Shown here one piece after another: positions 54,775 through 64,000 of a stretch of 64,000 nucleotides of DNA; within the stretch, counting starts at the first letter, position 1, and the number at the start of each line of letters is the position of its first letter. This DNA is from Dendrocalamus latiflorus. Its lineage: Eukaryota; Streptophyta; Magnoliopsida; Poales; Poaceae. The position numbers and the translations under genes were made by a program. Where the stretch lies: assembly GCA_017311315.1 (NCBI GenBank), contig CM029626.1, positions 14,228,106 to 14,292,105 on the forward strand, written 5' to 3'. The notes under the pieces were generated by a model. That model was not told where the DNA came from and did not search any database. It worked only from the letters and a program-made list of their open reading frames with translations.

Positions 54775-55209
54775 CTGTTGATTTGGACTAGAACTAATAC
54801 CGTAATACCGACGTCAGGGAGGTGACGTAGCTGGAGGAATGCGTCACTCTAAACCCAGAAACCGGACACAGCACGGGTCGTTTTCGCTTTCTCGTCCGTG
54901 GCGTTAGAATTCTAGTGGAAGAGTATAAGCCTTAGAGATATGACTTGAAGAAGCAGTTTACTTGTGCTTGACTTGTATGCAAAACCCATTGAAGGTTGAA
55001 GGACCATGTGAGGTCTATGGTTTTATTGTGATAGACTATTGTCAATTTAGAGGAGTAGAAATTTAAAATTTACATATTTTTTTAGATAATTTATAGAAAT
55101 AGATCATGTGATGATTTAGTGACCTAGGTCAATAATTATATGTTGGATGAAGATATGTTATTGCTAATGTATGTCAAGTTATAAAGAATTTATTCCTGGA
55201 AACGATTTC

Positions 55210-57040
55210 TTTGTTTTTAGACATTCAGGTCATTTGGAGTCAATTATAATTAATGGCGAGGATCGGGGCTACAGGCATAAAGGAACTATGGCTCAGAACG
55301 ATCAAGAATACCGTGTGATATGGCTTATGGCTAAGCTCAAGTATGATACAAGGAAGACGAAAATATTAAAGGGAAATTTAAATGATGGGTTGCACCATGT
55401 GGCTTGGTCGGTCCAAGTGAGACATGGTTCGGTGAAACCGGAATGAGAGAAACTTGCCTACGCATGACAAGCCAGTGGTGCATCTATACATAGCAAGTAT
55501 GGCGATTGCTTTCAATGGAAGATGAAGACTGAGTTAAGAAAAGGTATTTTGGTAAGTTAAATTGAAAACTATCTTGAAAGAAAACCATGGCGCTTAGGAA
55601 AGCGGTTTAGGTCAAGAAAAAACTGAGAAGATCAAGTTGGATTAAGGTTAATGACTTAGCGGATTCGAGCTTATGCAATTTGAAAAACGTACATAAGTTT
55701 AACGTGTGAGTTAAAATTCATATGTGGGGGTTATCGGGATCCCCCATATGTGCTAAGTGGACAGTATCTAGTAAAGGTTAGATGGGGCTAACTAGTCCAT
55801 CTATTTAACAGGTTGGCATTAAGACTTGTGTTATCTATTCATCCATCCTCTTTTAAGATCAAGTGTTCATGAGTTTTAGGGTTAGGGTTTAAGAGAAGTT
55901 GAGTGTTGTGGTGTACTCTCTTGTTCTCCAAGAAGAGTGGCTATAAATCTTTATCCTTAAGTAGCAACACATCAATCTTTGTTCATCCCTATGTATCCAT
56001 CTTGTGTTGATTAATTTGCTCTTGATTTGATTGATTTTTGCTCTTATATCTTTCCTTCTTGATCTTATTATATCGAGAACGTGTAATAGCTAAAATAACA
56101 TCTGAAAATCAATCTCCACCCATTTAGACACTTGGTTGGTAAGTTTATGAATAAACCCAATTTGTGCTCTTTTTAGCCTCTTCGAGTGATTTCTTGATCT
56201 AACTGTTTCTACCTCAATTTCTTTTGTGTTCTTGCTTGCTGTGATATGTGAGAACTATCTAGAGCTATCTTGGTCATTATTTATCCACGAGCAAATCAAT
56301 TTCATCATTTCATTTTTTAGCCTAGTTTCAATGCAACCTTCCTTCAAATAAAAAAGATCAGAACTTTTGTAACGATTTTCTTGATCATTAATTGGAATAT
56401 GTTTTTGACATCCTAAAGAATGTGCATACCAAATTTTAAGTGATTTAGATATTTGGTTTGAGAGTTAGCTTAATTTTAAGTTGACCCTATTTTGGTGCAG
56501 CAGAGTTTTATGAATTAAAAGATCTCAATTTTCTCAATTTCTTTTAAAATTTTTTATTAGGATAGATTCTTAAGATCATGATCTAGCCTTGGTTCAAATT
56601 TAAAGTCTTTTAGATTGATGTATCAAAAGTTTCACAGATTTTTATTTTTAAAATAGTGTTGGATTACTGTTCACAGGGGTTGAAATTACCATAACACTGA
56701 GTATTTTCTGAATTTTAGGTTCTTAATCTTCATAGCTTCTCATAGCAATTAGAGTAAAGAATGAATAAATACTTAAGAAAAATTTAAAGACATCATTTAC
56801 CCTCTCTATCACTATACCAATCCCTATAGAGGTTAATTAGCTACTCGTGGGCCTGAAAGACACCATCAATCTATCTAAAATTATTTTGAAGACTTGACTG
56901 ACTGGATCCTTTATTAACTAAAGATCTAGAGCCAGTAACTGAAGGGTAGTGCTGATAATGATGATATAATATATTTAAAGTGCTGATAATGACGAGATAA
57001 TATATTTAATGATATTGTATCAACAAAAGTACTGGGTTAG
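55210..57040 (+). repeat. Copia-family LTR within duplication copy 2
   Basis: A fuller version of the LTR at 52890-54300, with a TATA-like CTATTTAACAGG at about 55800 followed by TTTTAGGGTTAGGGTTTAAG and AAGAGTGGCTATAAATC. No gag or pol follows. The frame at 55171-55446 is part of the LTR. Confidence 0.6.
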
Positions 57041-57125
57041 ATGTCCTTAATTAATTCTAACCACTCTATTCTTATAGCTATGTTTAAAATACCAATAAAA
57101 ATGATTGAAAAAAAAATTTGAAAAC

Positions 57126-57597
57126 AATAAGAAAAAGCAGCATAAACATTTTTAAGACATTAAGCTTGTGGAATTTTTCGTTGGTTGAATTTGCAACTAC
57201 AAATATTACTAGCTAGATTCTACATTGCACACCAATCGCATGCTGATCCTTAAACTTGTTTAGTTTCACACTTCAACTCATAGGTTTTTCTGAATTTTGG
57301 TTGTCCAACCTTATAACCATCTGTTGTCGCAACACGTGGTAGCTTGATCAAAATTTACAAATCCAATGCCTGGTCTATAAAAAAATCGAGTCACCAATTT
57401 CTATAAGTTAGTGCAGTACGAAGGATTGTCCTGAAATTTGCATGTTATTTTTTTAGGCAATAAGATTTGTTTTTTGTGTTCGTGGACCAGATCATGTATG
57501 TCGCACCAGCCCCACTAGATAGTTTTTCTCAATGACACCGTATTGGCTACGTCTCATATTGCATCACTGTTTTGACATCATGCATCATGCCAAGTAG
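57126..57597. other. No recognisable gene
   Basis: AT-rich DNA between the duplication and a minus-strand LTR. Nothing identified. Confidence 0.35.
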
Positions 57598-59673
57598 TGT
57601 GAAAGACCGAATATGACATCAGAGTAAAGGTGAATGTTACTTTTAAATTTTTTTCTAAATATTCATTATTTTTCACTCTAATAACTATAAAACTATAAAA
57701 ATTAGGATGATAAACTACCACAAGATGACCAAGTGAATGTACTGAAATTTTGGAGAAAATCAGCGAAATCGGAAGTACCTTTGTTTGCACTGTGGTACTT
57801 CCGATTTTCGAAAGTATCATTATTTGCACTGCGGTACTTTCGATTTTCAGAAGTACATCTGTTTGCACTGTAGTACTTATTTCCTCGAAGAATAGTAATT
57901 TCAGTCCAAGTTCAAAAACGAAAATTGATAGAACTTTTGACTTGTAAATTCAAATGACATAAAATTTTTTAAGGATCTTCTCTATGTAATCAAAAACCTA
58001 TTCCAACAAATGATCATGAAAACATGGCAAAAGTTGAGACATTTTTCAGTTTGTTGAAAGGTTACACTAAAACCGAGCCAAAACTCCAAACAGTGAATAC
58101 AACTTGCTCGTTGGTGTATGATGATCAAGATGTGTTTAGATGTATTCCCACATGTCACAGCAACTTAGAACACCGAAGAAACCAAGCCAAAAACTCTCAG
58201 ATCAAAAGATGGACCAAAGAGGCCAAAATCAAGCAAAACTGAGTTTTCTCATGAATCTTGCTATCAAAGTGGCTAGATAGGCGGAGATGTATTTCCAAGT
58301 ATTATCTCTATCTCTTACACATTCTTTGCACAACAAGATCATAAGAAGGAAAGAAGAGAGATAAAACCAACTAAAAACAAGCACATCAATCAAGAAAAGA
58401 GAGGCACATGAGTTGTATAATGATTGATGTATTGCTTAATTAAGAATGTAGATTTTTACAGCCACTCCACCTTGGAGGACAAAAAACGCCTAAGGTACTC
58501 ACTTTTAAACCCTAATCCTAAGCCTAGAGAAGAGAGCACATGAGAGGGGTTGGATGATTAACCACACATATCTCTGTCCCAACTCCCTTTTATAGGTGGG
58601 CAAACGGCCACCTATTCATCTTAGTGGATACTATCTACTATTACAATGGAGGAAACTGATTAATCCTACACACACGGATTTTACTCACACAAATTCACTT
58701 ATGCACGCTTTTCAAAGTGCATAAGTGTGCATCCACTAAATCCTTAGCCTTGATCCGCCTTGATCAAACCAGCTCCACATTGACCTAAACCGCTATCTAA
58801 CGCATCGCCCATGCGCCGCGATTTTGATCTAAGATGGTTTCCGGTATTTTGGTTAAACTACCAAAATATTCTTACTTGACCCAGTCAGCACCAACCACTA
58901 CAAGTAATCACCATGCTTTCCACGTGTAGATGCACCATAGCTTGCCACGCATCGCCAACTCTATCTTGTCTCAGTTCCACCGAACCACGGCTCACTTGGC
59001 ATGTGTAAACCACATGGCGCCATCCCACCGTTCGAACTTGTCTTTAACATTTTTCGCCATTCTCATGCCATACTTAATTAGCTCACCATCTCACTCCGCA
59101 TCCTCGATCATTCTGAGCCTTAGCTCCTCCTTAAGCCTAGTCCCGATCATCGCCGTTGACTACAGTTGACTCCAAGTGACTCTGCACATTCAAAAATAAA
59201 GAAATCGTTTTCAGGCACAAATTCTTCATAACTTGATCTACATTAGCCAAGACATGCATCATGCAACTATAATCCAATGACACAGGTAATCCCAACTCGA
59301 TCTATGACTAAATTCCCCAAACCCCTATTTTTCTAGGAAGATCGAAAGTACCACGTCTAACATGCTGATACTTCCGCACTGCAGTACTACCACCTCCAAA
59401 AACGGTACTTCTGCACGCTGAAAACCTCACCTGGAGCTCTCTGGAAAAAAGGTACCGCAACTTAATCCGGTACTTCCATCAAACGGTACTACCGCACTTA
59501 TACCTACGGTACTTCCGCAAAGAGAAACTACCGCACTGATACCTACGGTACTTCCAATTTTCTTGACACTTTCAAAAAAACAATTCAAATCAAATGCAAT
59601 CTTTGTAAAACCAATTAACTGCTCTACAAATATTGCAATAGTTCATCATAATTGTATCATGGATCTTCTCACA
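57598..59673 (-). repeat. Copia-type solo LTR, minus orientation
   Basis: On the minus strand it starts TGTGAGAAGATCC at 59673 and has a TATA-like CTATAAAAGGGAG near 58590. It continues with TTTAGGATTAGGGTTTAAA and ends near CGGTCTTTCACA at 57598. A motif of the form GCGGTACTTCCG recurs at both ends (about 57770-57875 and 59340-59560). Block order matches the LTRs at 5-7 and 17.9-19.8 kb. No internal coding and no confirmed target duplication. Confidence 0.6.
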
Positions 59674-60675
59674 TAAGCCTTTTAAGTCATCATAAAGCAC
59701 AGCTCGGATGAGAAAGACCGTTTTGGAATGAGTGGACGATAAACATCCTACAAGTGGGGACGTATTTTGTTTTTGCTAATGGCTTCATTGCCCGTTGACT
59801 CGGCTAGTCTTGACCGTAATTCACAAGCGGTCCGGGCATTGCCATCAGGCCTAGCTAGTTGTCTTCCCGAATCAGGCAACGAAGCCTAACATATGTAACA
59901 TCGGATACATGCTTTTCTAGCAACTGTTGTGCATATGCAAATTTCTCGCCATTTCCCTGCCAGCTTTTCTCCCGCCCATGCATAAGCTAGTGTACATATG
60001 TTGCGCGGAAAATAAGCGTTTTGCACCATGGTCATTCTAAAAAGAGATAATCTCTCGAAAAGTATGTTCCTATTAATCTTTCATTAGCAATCTGTCACGA
60101 GAGGTGGCACCGTTAAGGACCTACGTATTGACCTTGACTAATCCTGCTTCATATGCTGACGTCCGTGCCAAATCATGGCGTGATGCCATGCGGACCACAT
60201 GAACAGGGAACTTGCTAGGAAGAAGCTTAATGCTTTAATATCTGACTGGTTTGTGCCATTAAGATAGGTTCGTCTTGAGTCTTGGTAGAATCAGCTGGTT
60301 TAATCTCCCATTCCAGTCCCATCATCCGGGGGAGGACCAATTAAATTATCCATTCATTGATTAGCCTTAAGAATAGGAGTAGTAATATATGGGAGACCAA
60401 TGACCAAGCTACAAATTTGAATGCTTAACATCACAAGTCAAAACATGCGGCGGTTTTCGATGGAGGCCTACGATCGGTAATTGTGTCGTACTTTCGGTCC
60501 TCCGAGGGTAGCGAAATATTGACGATTGAATTGAATCGGAAATGTACGATACGTAGTTCTCGTTCTATGTATCTTCTCTTTCTTTTTCCAGTTCAAATAT
60601 TGCTCCTGCAGTGTACTAGCCTAGCACTAGACATACCGCCCGTTATTCCGAGGACAGCAATAATTGACTCGACTC
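59674..60675. other. No recognisable gene
   Basis: Unremarkable DNA. The 66-codon frame at 60483-60683 has a hydrophobic middle but no family resemblance. Confidence 0.35.
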
Positions 60676-60955
60676 GTCCCTGATCGGTTGGGTTTCAGCT
60701 TCTGACTTTCGGCTTATTTTTTACTATTTATAAATTTCGTTTTTTTCTAAACTTTTGGCTTTTTGTTGAGCTTTTTTGCCGATTCTTTTTTCCCGTATGT
60801 GTTTGTATTATACGTAATGGGCTAACATATTTTTTTTATATTTTTTAATTTTTTTAAACTTAATTATGCTAAATAAGCCTCTGTCAGCTACAGTGTTTTT
60901 TTCAGCCAGCTACAGTGTTTTCAGCCATAAGCCATAAAAAAAGCCCAAATGATCA
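60676..60955. mobile_element. MITE family 1, copy 3
   Basis: Interior nearly identical to the 20.4-kb copy (TTCGTTTTTTTCTAAAC, TATTATACGTAATGGGC, AATTATGCTAAATAAGCC, CAGCCAGCTACAGTG). Right end GATCACCACC; left end eroded to GTCCCTGATCGGTT. It lies about 20 bp from the start of the hAT element. Confidence 0.6.
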
Positions 60956-61779
60956 CCACCTATTATTCAGCAGTAGAGGTGAGAGACAGTTCGTGCTTTT
61001 TCGGGTTAGCCCGAAGCACAGTCGGTCCGACATATCCCAAGCACGGCTCGGTCCGACACGTGGTGGGCTGTGCCGGCACGGCATGAAAGGTGGGCTAGGC
61101 TGGGCCTGGAAAGTTGGCACGATGGGTGGGCACGGCACGACCTGGTGTGGCGTGCCGTGCTCAAGCCGGCCCGCCCCAGTAAGCACGGTCGGCACGGGGG
61201 GCACGATCGGCACACTAGCGCCGGTAGAGGCCTTGGCCTCGCCTCCGGCCTCTCGTCGCCATCCCACGGTCATCCCCACAACACAAGCATCACAGAGCAA
61301 AGAGAGAAAGAGAGAGTTTAGCCTCCTGTCACCATCCCATGGTCATCCCCACAACACAAGCATCACAGGGCATAGAGAGAGGGAGTAGAGGGGAAGGAGT
61401 ATACCGGAGGTGGCACTGCAGTGATGACGGTAGCATGGTGGGCACGCCAGCGCCGGTGGCTGCCTTGGCCTCGCGGCCCTCGCCGCTCCACACGCTCCCG
61501 CCTCCTCGCTAACTCATGGGCTCATGGCCTCACGCGACCACCATGCCAGCTCCCACCTCGCAGCCTCAGGGTCGCCACCTTGCCGATTCCCAATCCCAAC
61601 TGGCCATGTCGTCGCCTCCTGCCTCGGCCTCGGAGCCGTGCCGCCTCCTGTGTCAGCGCCACTCTGCCTCCCGTGCCACTTCTCACCTCGGCGTCGCCTC
61701 GGGCCTCCCGTGGTGCCTCCCGCCTCGGCGCCGCTCCGCCTCCCGCGCTGCCCTGTCTCCTACCTTGGCTAAGGGAGGG

Positions 61780-62310
61780 GAGGGGCCACGCCGGGGTGGG
61801 GGAGGGGGGAGGGGATGCCGTCGTGCCTGGGTGGGGGAGGGGGGGGGGAGGGAGGCCAGGAGAGGAGGGGACATTGTTGCACCGGGGTGGGAGAGGGTGA
61901 GGGGAGGGAGGCCAGGCCATCGGGGGAGGAGGGTGGCGCCGGTGGAGGAAGGCCGGGGTAGGGGAGGAGGGCCAGGGGAGGGGGCACCGCCGCACCGAGG
62001 TGGGGGGAGGGGGAGGGAGGCCAGGAGAGGAGGGGGTGCTGTCGCGTCTGCATGGGGGGAGGGGAGGGAGGCCGGGCCGCTGGGGGAGGAGGGTGGCGCC
62101 AGGGGACGGAGGGGAGAGAGGTCGGGCAGGGCACCAGGGGTGGAGGGGCGTCAGGGTGGGGGAGGGAGGCGGCCGGGAGAGGAGGGGGCCACTGGGGCAG
62201 GGTGGGGGAGGGTTGTAGGGAGGCCGAGGGAGGAGGGGACCATCGGGAGGGAGGGGCCGAGGGGGAGGGGGCGCCACGCCGCATTGGGAGGGGGGAGGGG
62301 CAGAGCATAG
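61780..62310 (+). repeat. G-rich minisatellite-like array
   Basis: Imperfect repeats of GGGAGGGAGGCC.GG and GGGGGAGGAGGGTGGCGCC, with a higher-order spacing of about 165 bp (for example 61850-61945 against 62015-62108). Plus-strand G runs are dense enough to form G-quadruplexes. Long open frames on both strands (up to 336 codons on the minus strand, 61522-62532) result from stop-poor composition and are not genes. Confidence 0.65.
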
Positions 62311-62719
62311 AGGGGAAAGGGACCACTGCCGTCTACGGCTTTGCACGGTGCGACTGCGCCTGCACGTGAGGCGTGATTGCGTGAGAGAGAGAGACAGAGA
62401 GAGGGGGCGGAAGCGGCAAAGTCGACAGAGAGAGAGATTGGGAGTCAAACTCAATGGAATAAAGTTGGAGTGTAACATTGAGAAAAGTAAAGCTGGAGAA
62501 TAAAGCTGAGCACATAGCGTCGAAAGGTGCACTCAACGGCCAGAGAAATAACGTTCGAGCACAACGTTTGGGTCTTTGAGTGAGTAATGTTCAGAAGAGC
62601 AATGCCTATAAATTTACTTCTCTTCTCTCATTACTTCACAAACATTCAATATCTCATTTCTTCAACAACCCTCTACACTTCCTATTTATTCACCATCCAC
62701 ATAATATGCTACCTAGGAG

Positions 62720-64000
62720 TTGGAGCACCTCCCAAGCGGTATGCAGAGGAGTTGTAGCACAAAAAGGGCAGCAGGGCACCTTAGTGTAAGCTCTCGTCGT
62801 AGCTCCCCTAGTCCTCCTTCGGCTCCGACTCCCATTGATGCTCATCGGCTCTCACCAAATATAGGATACTACGGTATGGGTGACCGTCATATGGACGGTA
62901 CGGAGGGCTACGAGGAATACCAGGGCGGTCCGGAGCCAATGGGAACTCTAGAATTCTCTTCTCCGTCCATGGACGCCAACATTGGCAGGTCTGGACGACG
63001 GGCAAATTGTTAGAAGCACATGACCTGGAGCCAGGAAATCCGAAACGGCGAAACGGTAGTGATCACAACATGTAATTATTGCAATGCTAAAGTAACTGCT
63101 TGTACAGCTGTATGGACAGGGCACTTAAGCCGGCACTACAAAGCATGCTTACGCAAGATGGCGGCACAAGGCCGAGGCGGAGGAGGAGTACAAACGCTGC
63201 TAAACTTTAAGGCCGATGGCTCTGTAAGTGCTTGGGTATATAACCCGCTTTCTACCTATAAGGAAATTGCTAGATATGTTATTTTAGAAGATCAACCGAT
63301 TAGGATGGATGAAAGTTGCACGTTCAAAAGAATGATCCAACGCAGCTTTTGCCCCACAGTACCAATATGTTAGTAGGAGAACTACTACATCTAATATTTT
63401 ATAGATGCATAAAAAGAAACTAGTAGAGCTGAAAGAACTATTTCAACAAGTGAAGTTTTCTTTTACCATAACCTCAGATATTTGGATATCATCACACCAG
63501 AGAACTGCCTACGTTAGTGTTGTAGCCCATTATTTAAACGATAACTATAAGCTAAACAAGAGAGTCATAGGATTTAAAGTAATAAATGAATCACATACGT
63601 GAGAGGCCATTGCCGAGCGTATACTACACGTACTTGATGATTTTAAGATAGATAATAAAATTGCTTCTATAACTCTTGATAACACATCGACAAACATAAC
63701 GGCTATGAACATCCTCACCCCAAGATTGCAAACATATATTGGTGGTTATGTCCTCCACTAGAGATGTGTATGCCATATCTTAAATCTTGTTGTTCAAGAT
63801 GGTATGCAAGCAATTAGTCCATATTTGAATAGTATCCGTGATGCTATTCATTACCTCACAAGTTCCCCACAAGTAGCAGCCAGGTTCGTGAAGTACTGCA
63901 TAGCCAATGAGAAAGAGCCAAGAAAATTTGGTCTTAATATGAAGGTAAGGTGAAACTTGATATATATCATGTTAAATAATATACAAGGGTATAAACATAT
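62720..64000 (+). pseudogene. hAT transposase with BED finger, decayed and cut by window end
   Basis: The frame from ATG 62720 passes a TAG at 63011 and enters a BED zinc finger (CNYCNAKVTA..GHLSRHYKAC, 63070-63150). After a +1 shift near 63355 it continues as the hAT transposase core of the RICESLEEPER/DAYSLEEPER type: FTITSDIWISSHQRTAYVSV, KRVIGFKVI, EAIAERILHVLDDF, ITLDNTSTNITAM, RCVCHILNLVVQDGMQ, and FGLNMKVR where the tryptophan that follows is TGA (63951). Further stops lie at 63402, 63600 and 63759. The C-terminal dimerisation domain would lie beyond 64000. It normally binds subterminal repeats and cuts hAT ends; this copy is inactive. Confidence 0.8.

Larger units (their letters stand above)
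54515..57125 (+). repeat. Tandem segmental duplication, copy 2
   Basis: Starts GAACCACGGATAAAAG at 54515 and ends GAAAAC at 57125. The sequence GAAAAC also precedes 54515, so the break occurred at a short shared AAAAC. It keeps the LTR part lost from copy 1 (about 55590-55850, including CCATCTATTTAACAGG) and lacks the MITE. It has its own 36-bp near-repeat at about 56950-57010 (GTGCTGATAATGA.GA.ATAATATATTTAA). The copies otherwise match at roughly 95 percent by eye. Confidence 0.8.
60974..64000 (+). mobile_element. 5' part of an hAT element, continuing past the window
   Basis: It begins near TAGAGGTGAGAGACAG, an hAT-like end, followed by GC-rich subterminal sequence with GGCACGG/CCGTGCC motifs (60990-61210), a purine-rich array, and transposase coding from 62720. 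The right end is outside the window, so the target duplication cannot be checked. A direct repeat (CCATCCCA.GGTCATCCCCA) occurs at 61259 and 61331. Confidence 0.6.

Noticed and set aside
61522..62532. 336-codon minus-strand open frame, proline/serine rich
   Set aside because: It lies across the G-rich minisatellite of an hAT element. Other frames are equally open, and the product is low complexity with no domain.

Overview
The window is nuclear DNA of a flowering plant, almost certainly a grass. It has one intact intronless GC-rich CIPK kinase gene, dense Ty1/copia and Ty3/gypsy LTR retrotransposons primed from initiator-Met tRNA, LINE remnants, Mutator-like, hAT and Tourist-like elements, and very little unique coding DNA. 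There are no operons, rRNAs, tRNA genes or CRISPR arrays. The species cannot be told from the sequence alone.

Layout. 1-3 kb: a copia LTR and decayed gag. 3.06-4.24 kb: a Mutator-like element with a target-site duplication (TSD). 5-7 kb: a long copia-type solo LTR. 8.04-8.39 kb: a Tourist-like MITE. 8.56-11.74 kb, minus strand: a CIPK pseudogene cut into three pieces by a solo LTR and a copia fragment. 12.7-15.1 kb: a complete gag-only LTR retrotransposon with TSD CACGC. 15.4-16.4 kb: a U-box/ARM gene scrap and a LINE 3' end. 16.9-19.8 kb: LTR remnants. 20.4-26.3 kb: MITEs, a 2.07-kb Pack-MULE-like element (TSD TTTCTTTTC) and a minisatellite.

26.7-40.2 kb: one 13.5-kb composite. A copia element bounded by TSD CCTAC contains a plus-strand gypsy-family LTR, a minus-strand gypsy gag-pol with its 5' LTR, and a third LTR-like segment. 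126 bp beyond the copia end lies a 546-bp hAT MITE (TSD CTTCCTTC), and 355 bp after that the intact CIPK gene starts (41253-42605, plus). Two foldback MITEs sit just downstream of it.

44-64 kb: local direct repeats; a LINE ORF2 remnant interrupted by a gene-carrying MULE (10-bp TSD) and a MITE; an hAT MITE; a 2.6-kb tandem duplication whose two copies differ by a MITE insertion; a minus-strand copia-type LTR; and the 5' part of a larger hAT element with a decayed BED-finger transposase that runs off the window.

Function. Only the CIPK gene looks able to make a working cellular protein: a CBL-dependent Ser/Thr kinase of calcium signalling. Its proximal promoter is mostly transposon sequence. 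Everything else is mobile DNA, gene fragments carried by mobile DNA, or pseudogenes. No undescribed molecular system was found. The most informative features are the TE-built CIPK promoter, the dissected CIPK pseudogene and the three MULEs holding possible gene fragments.
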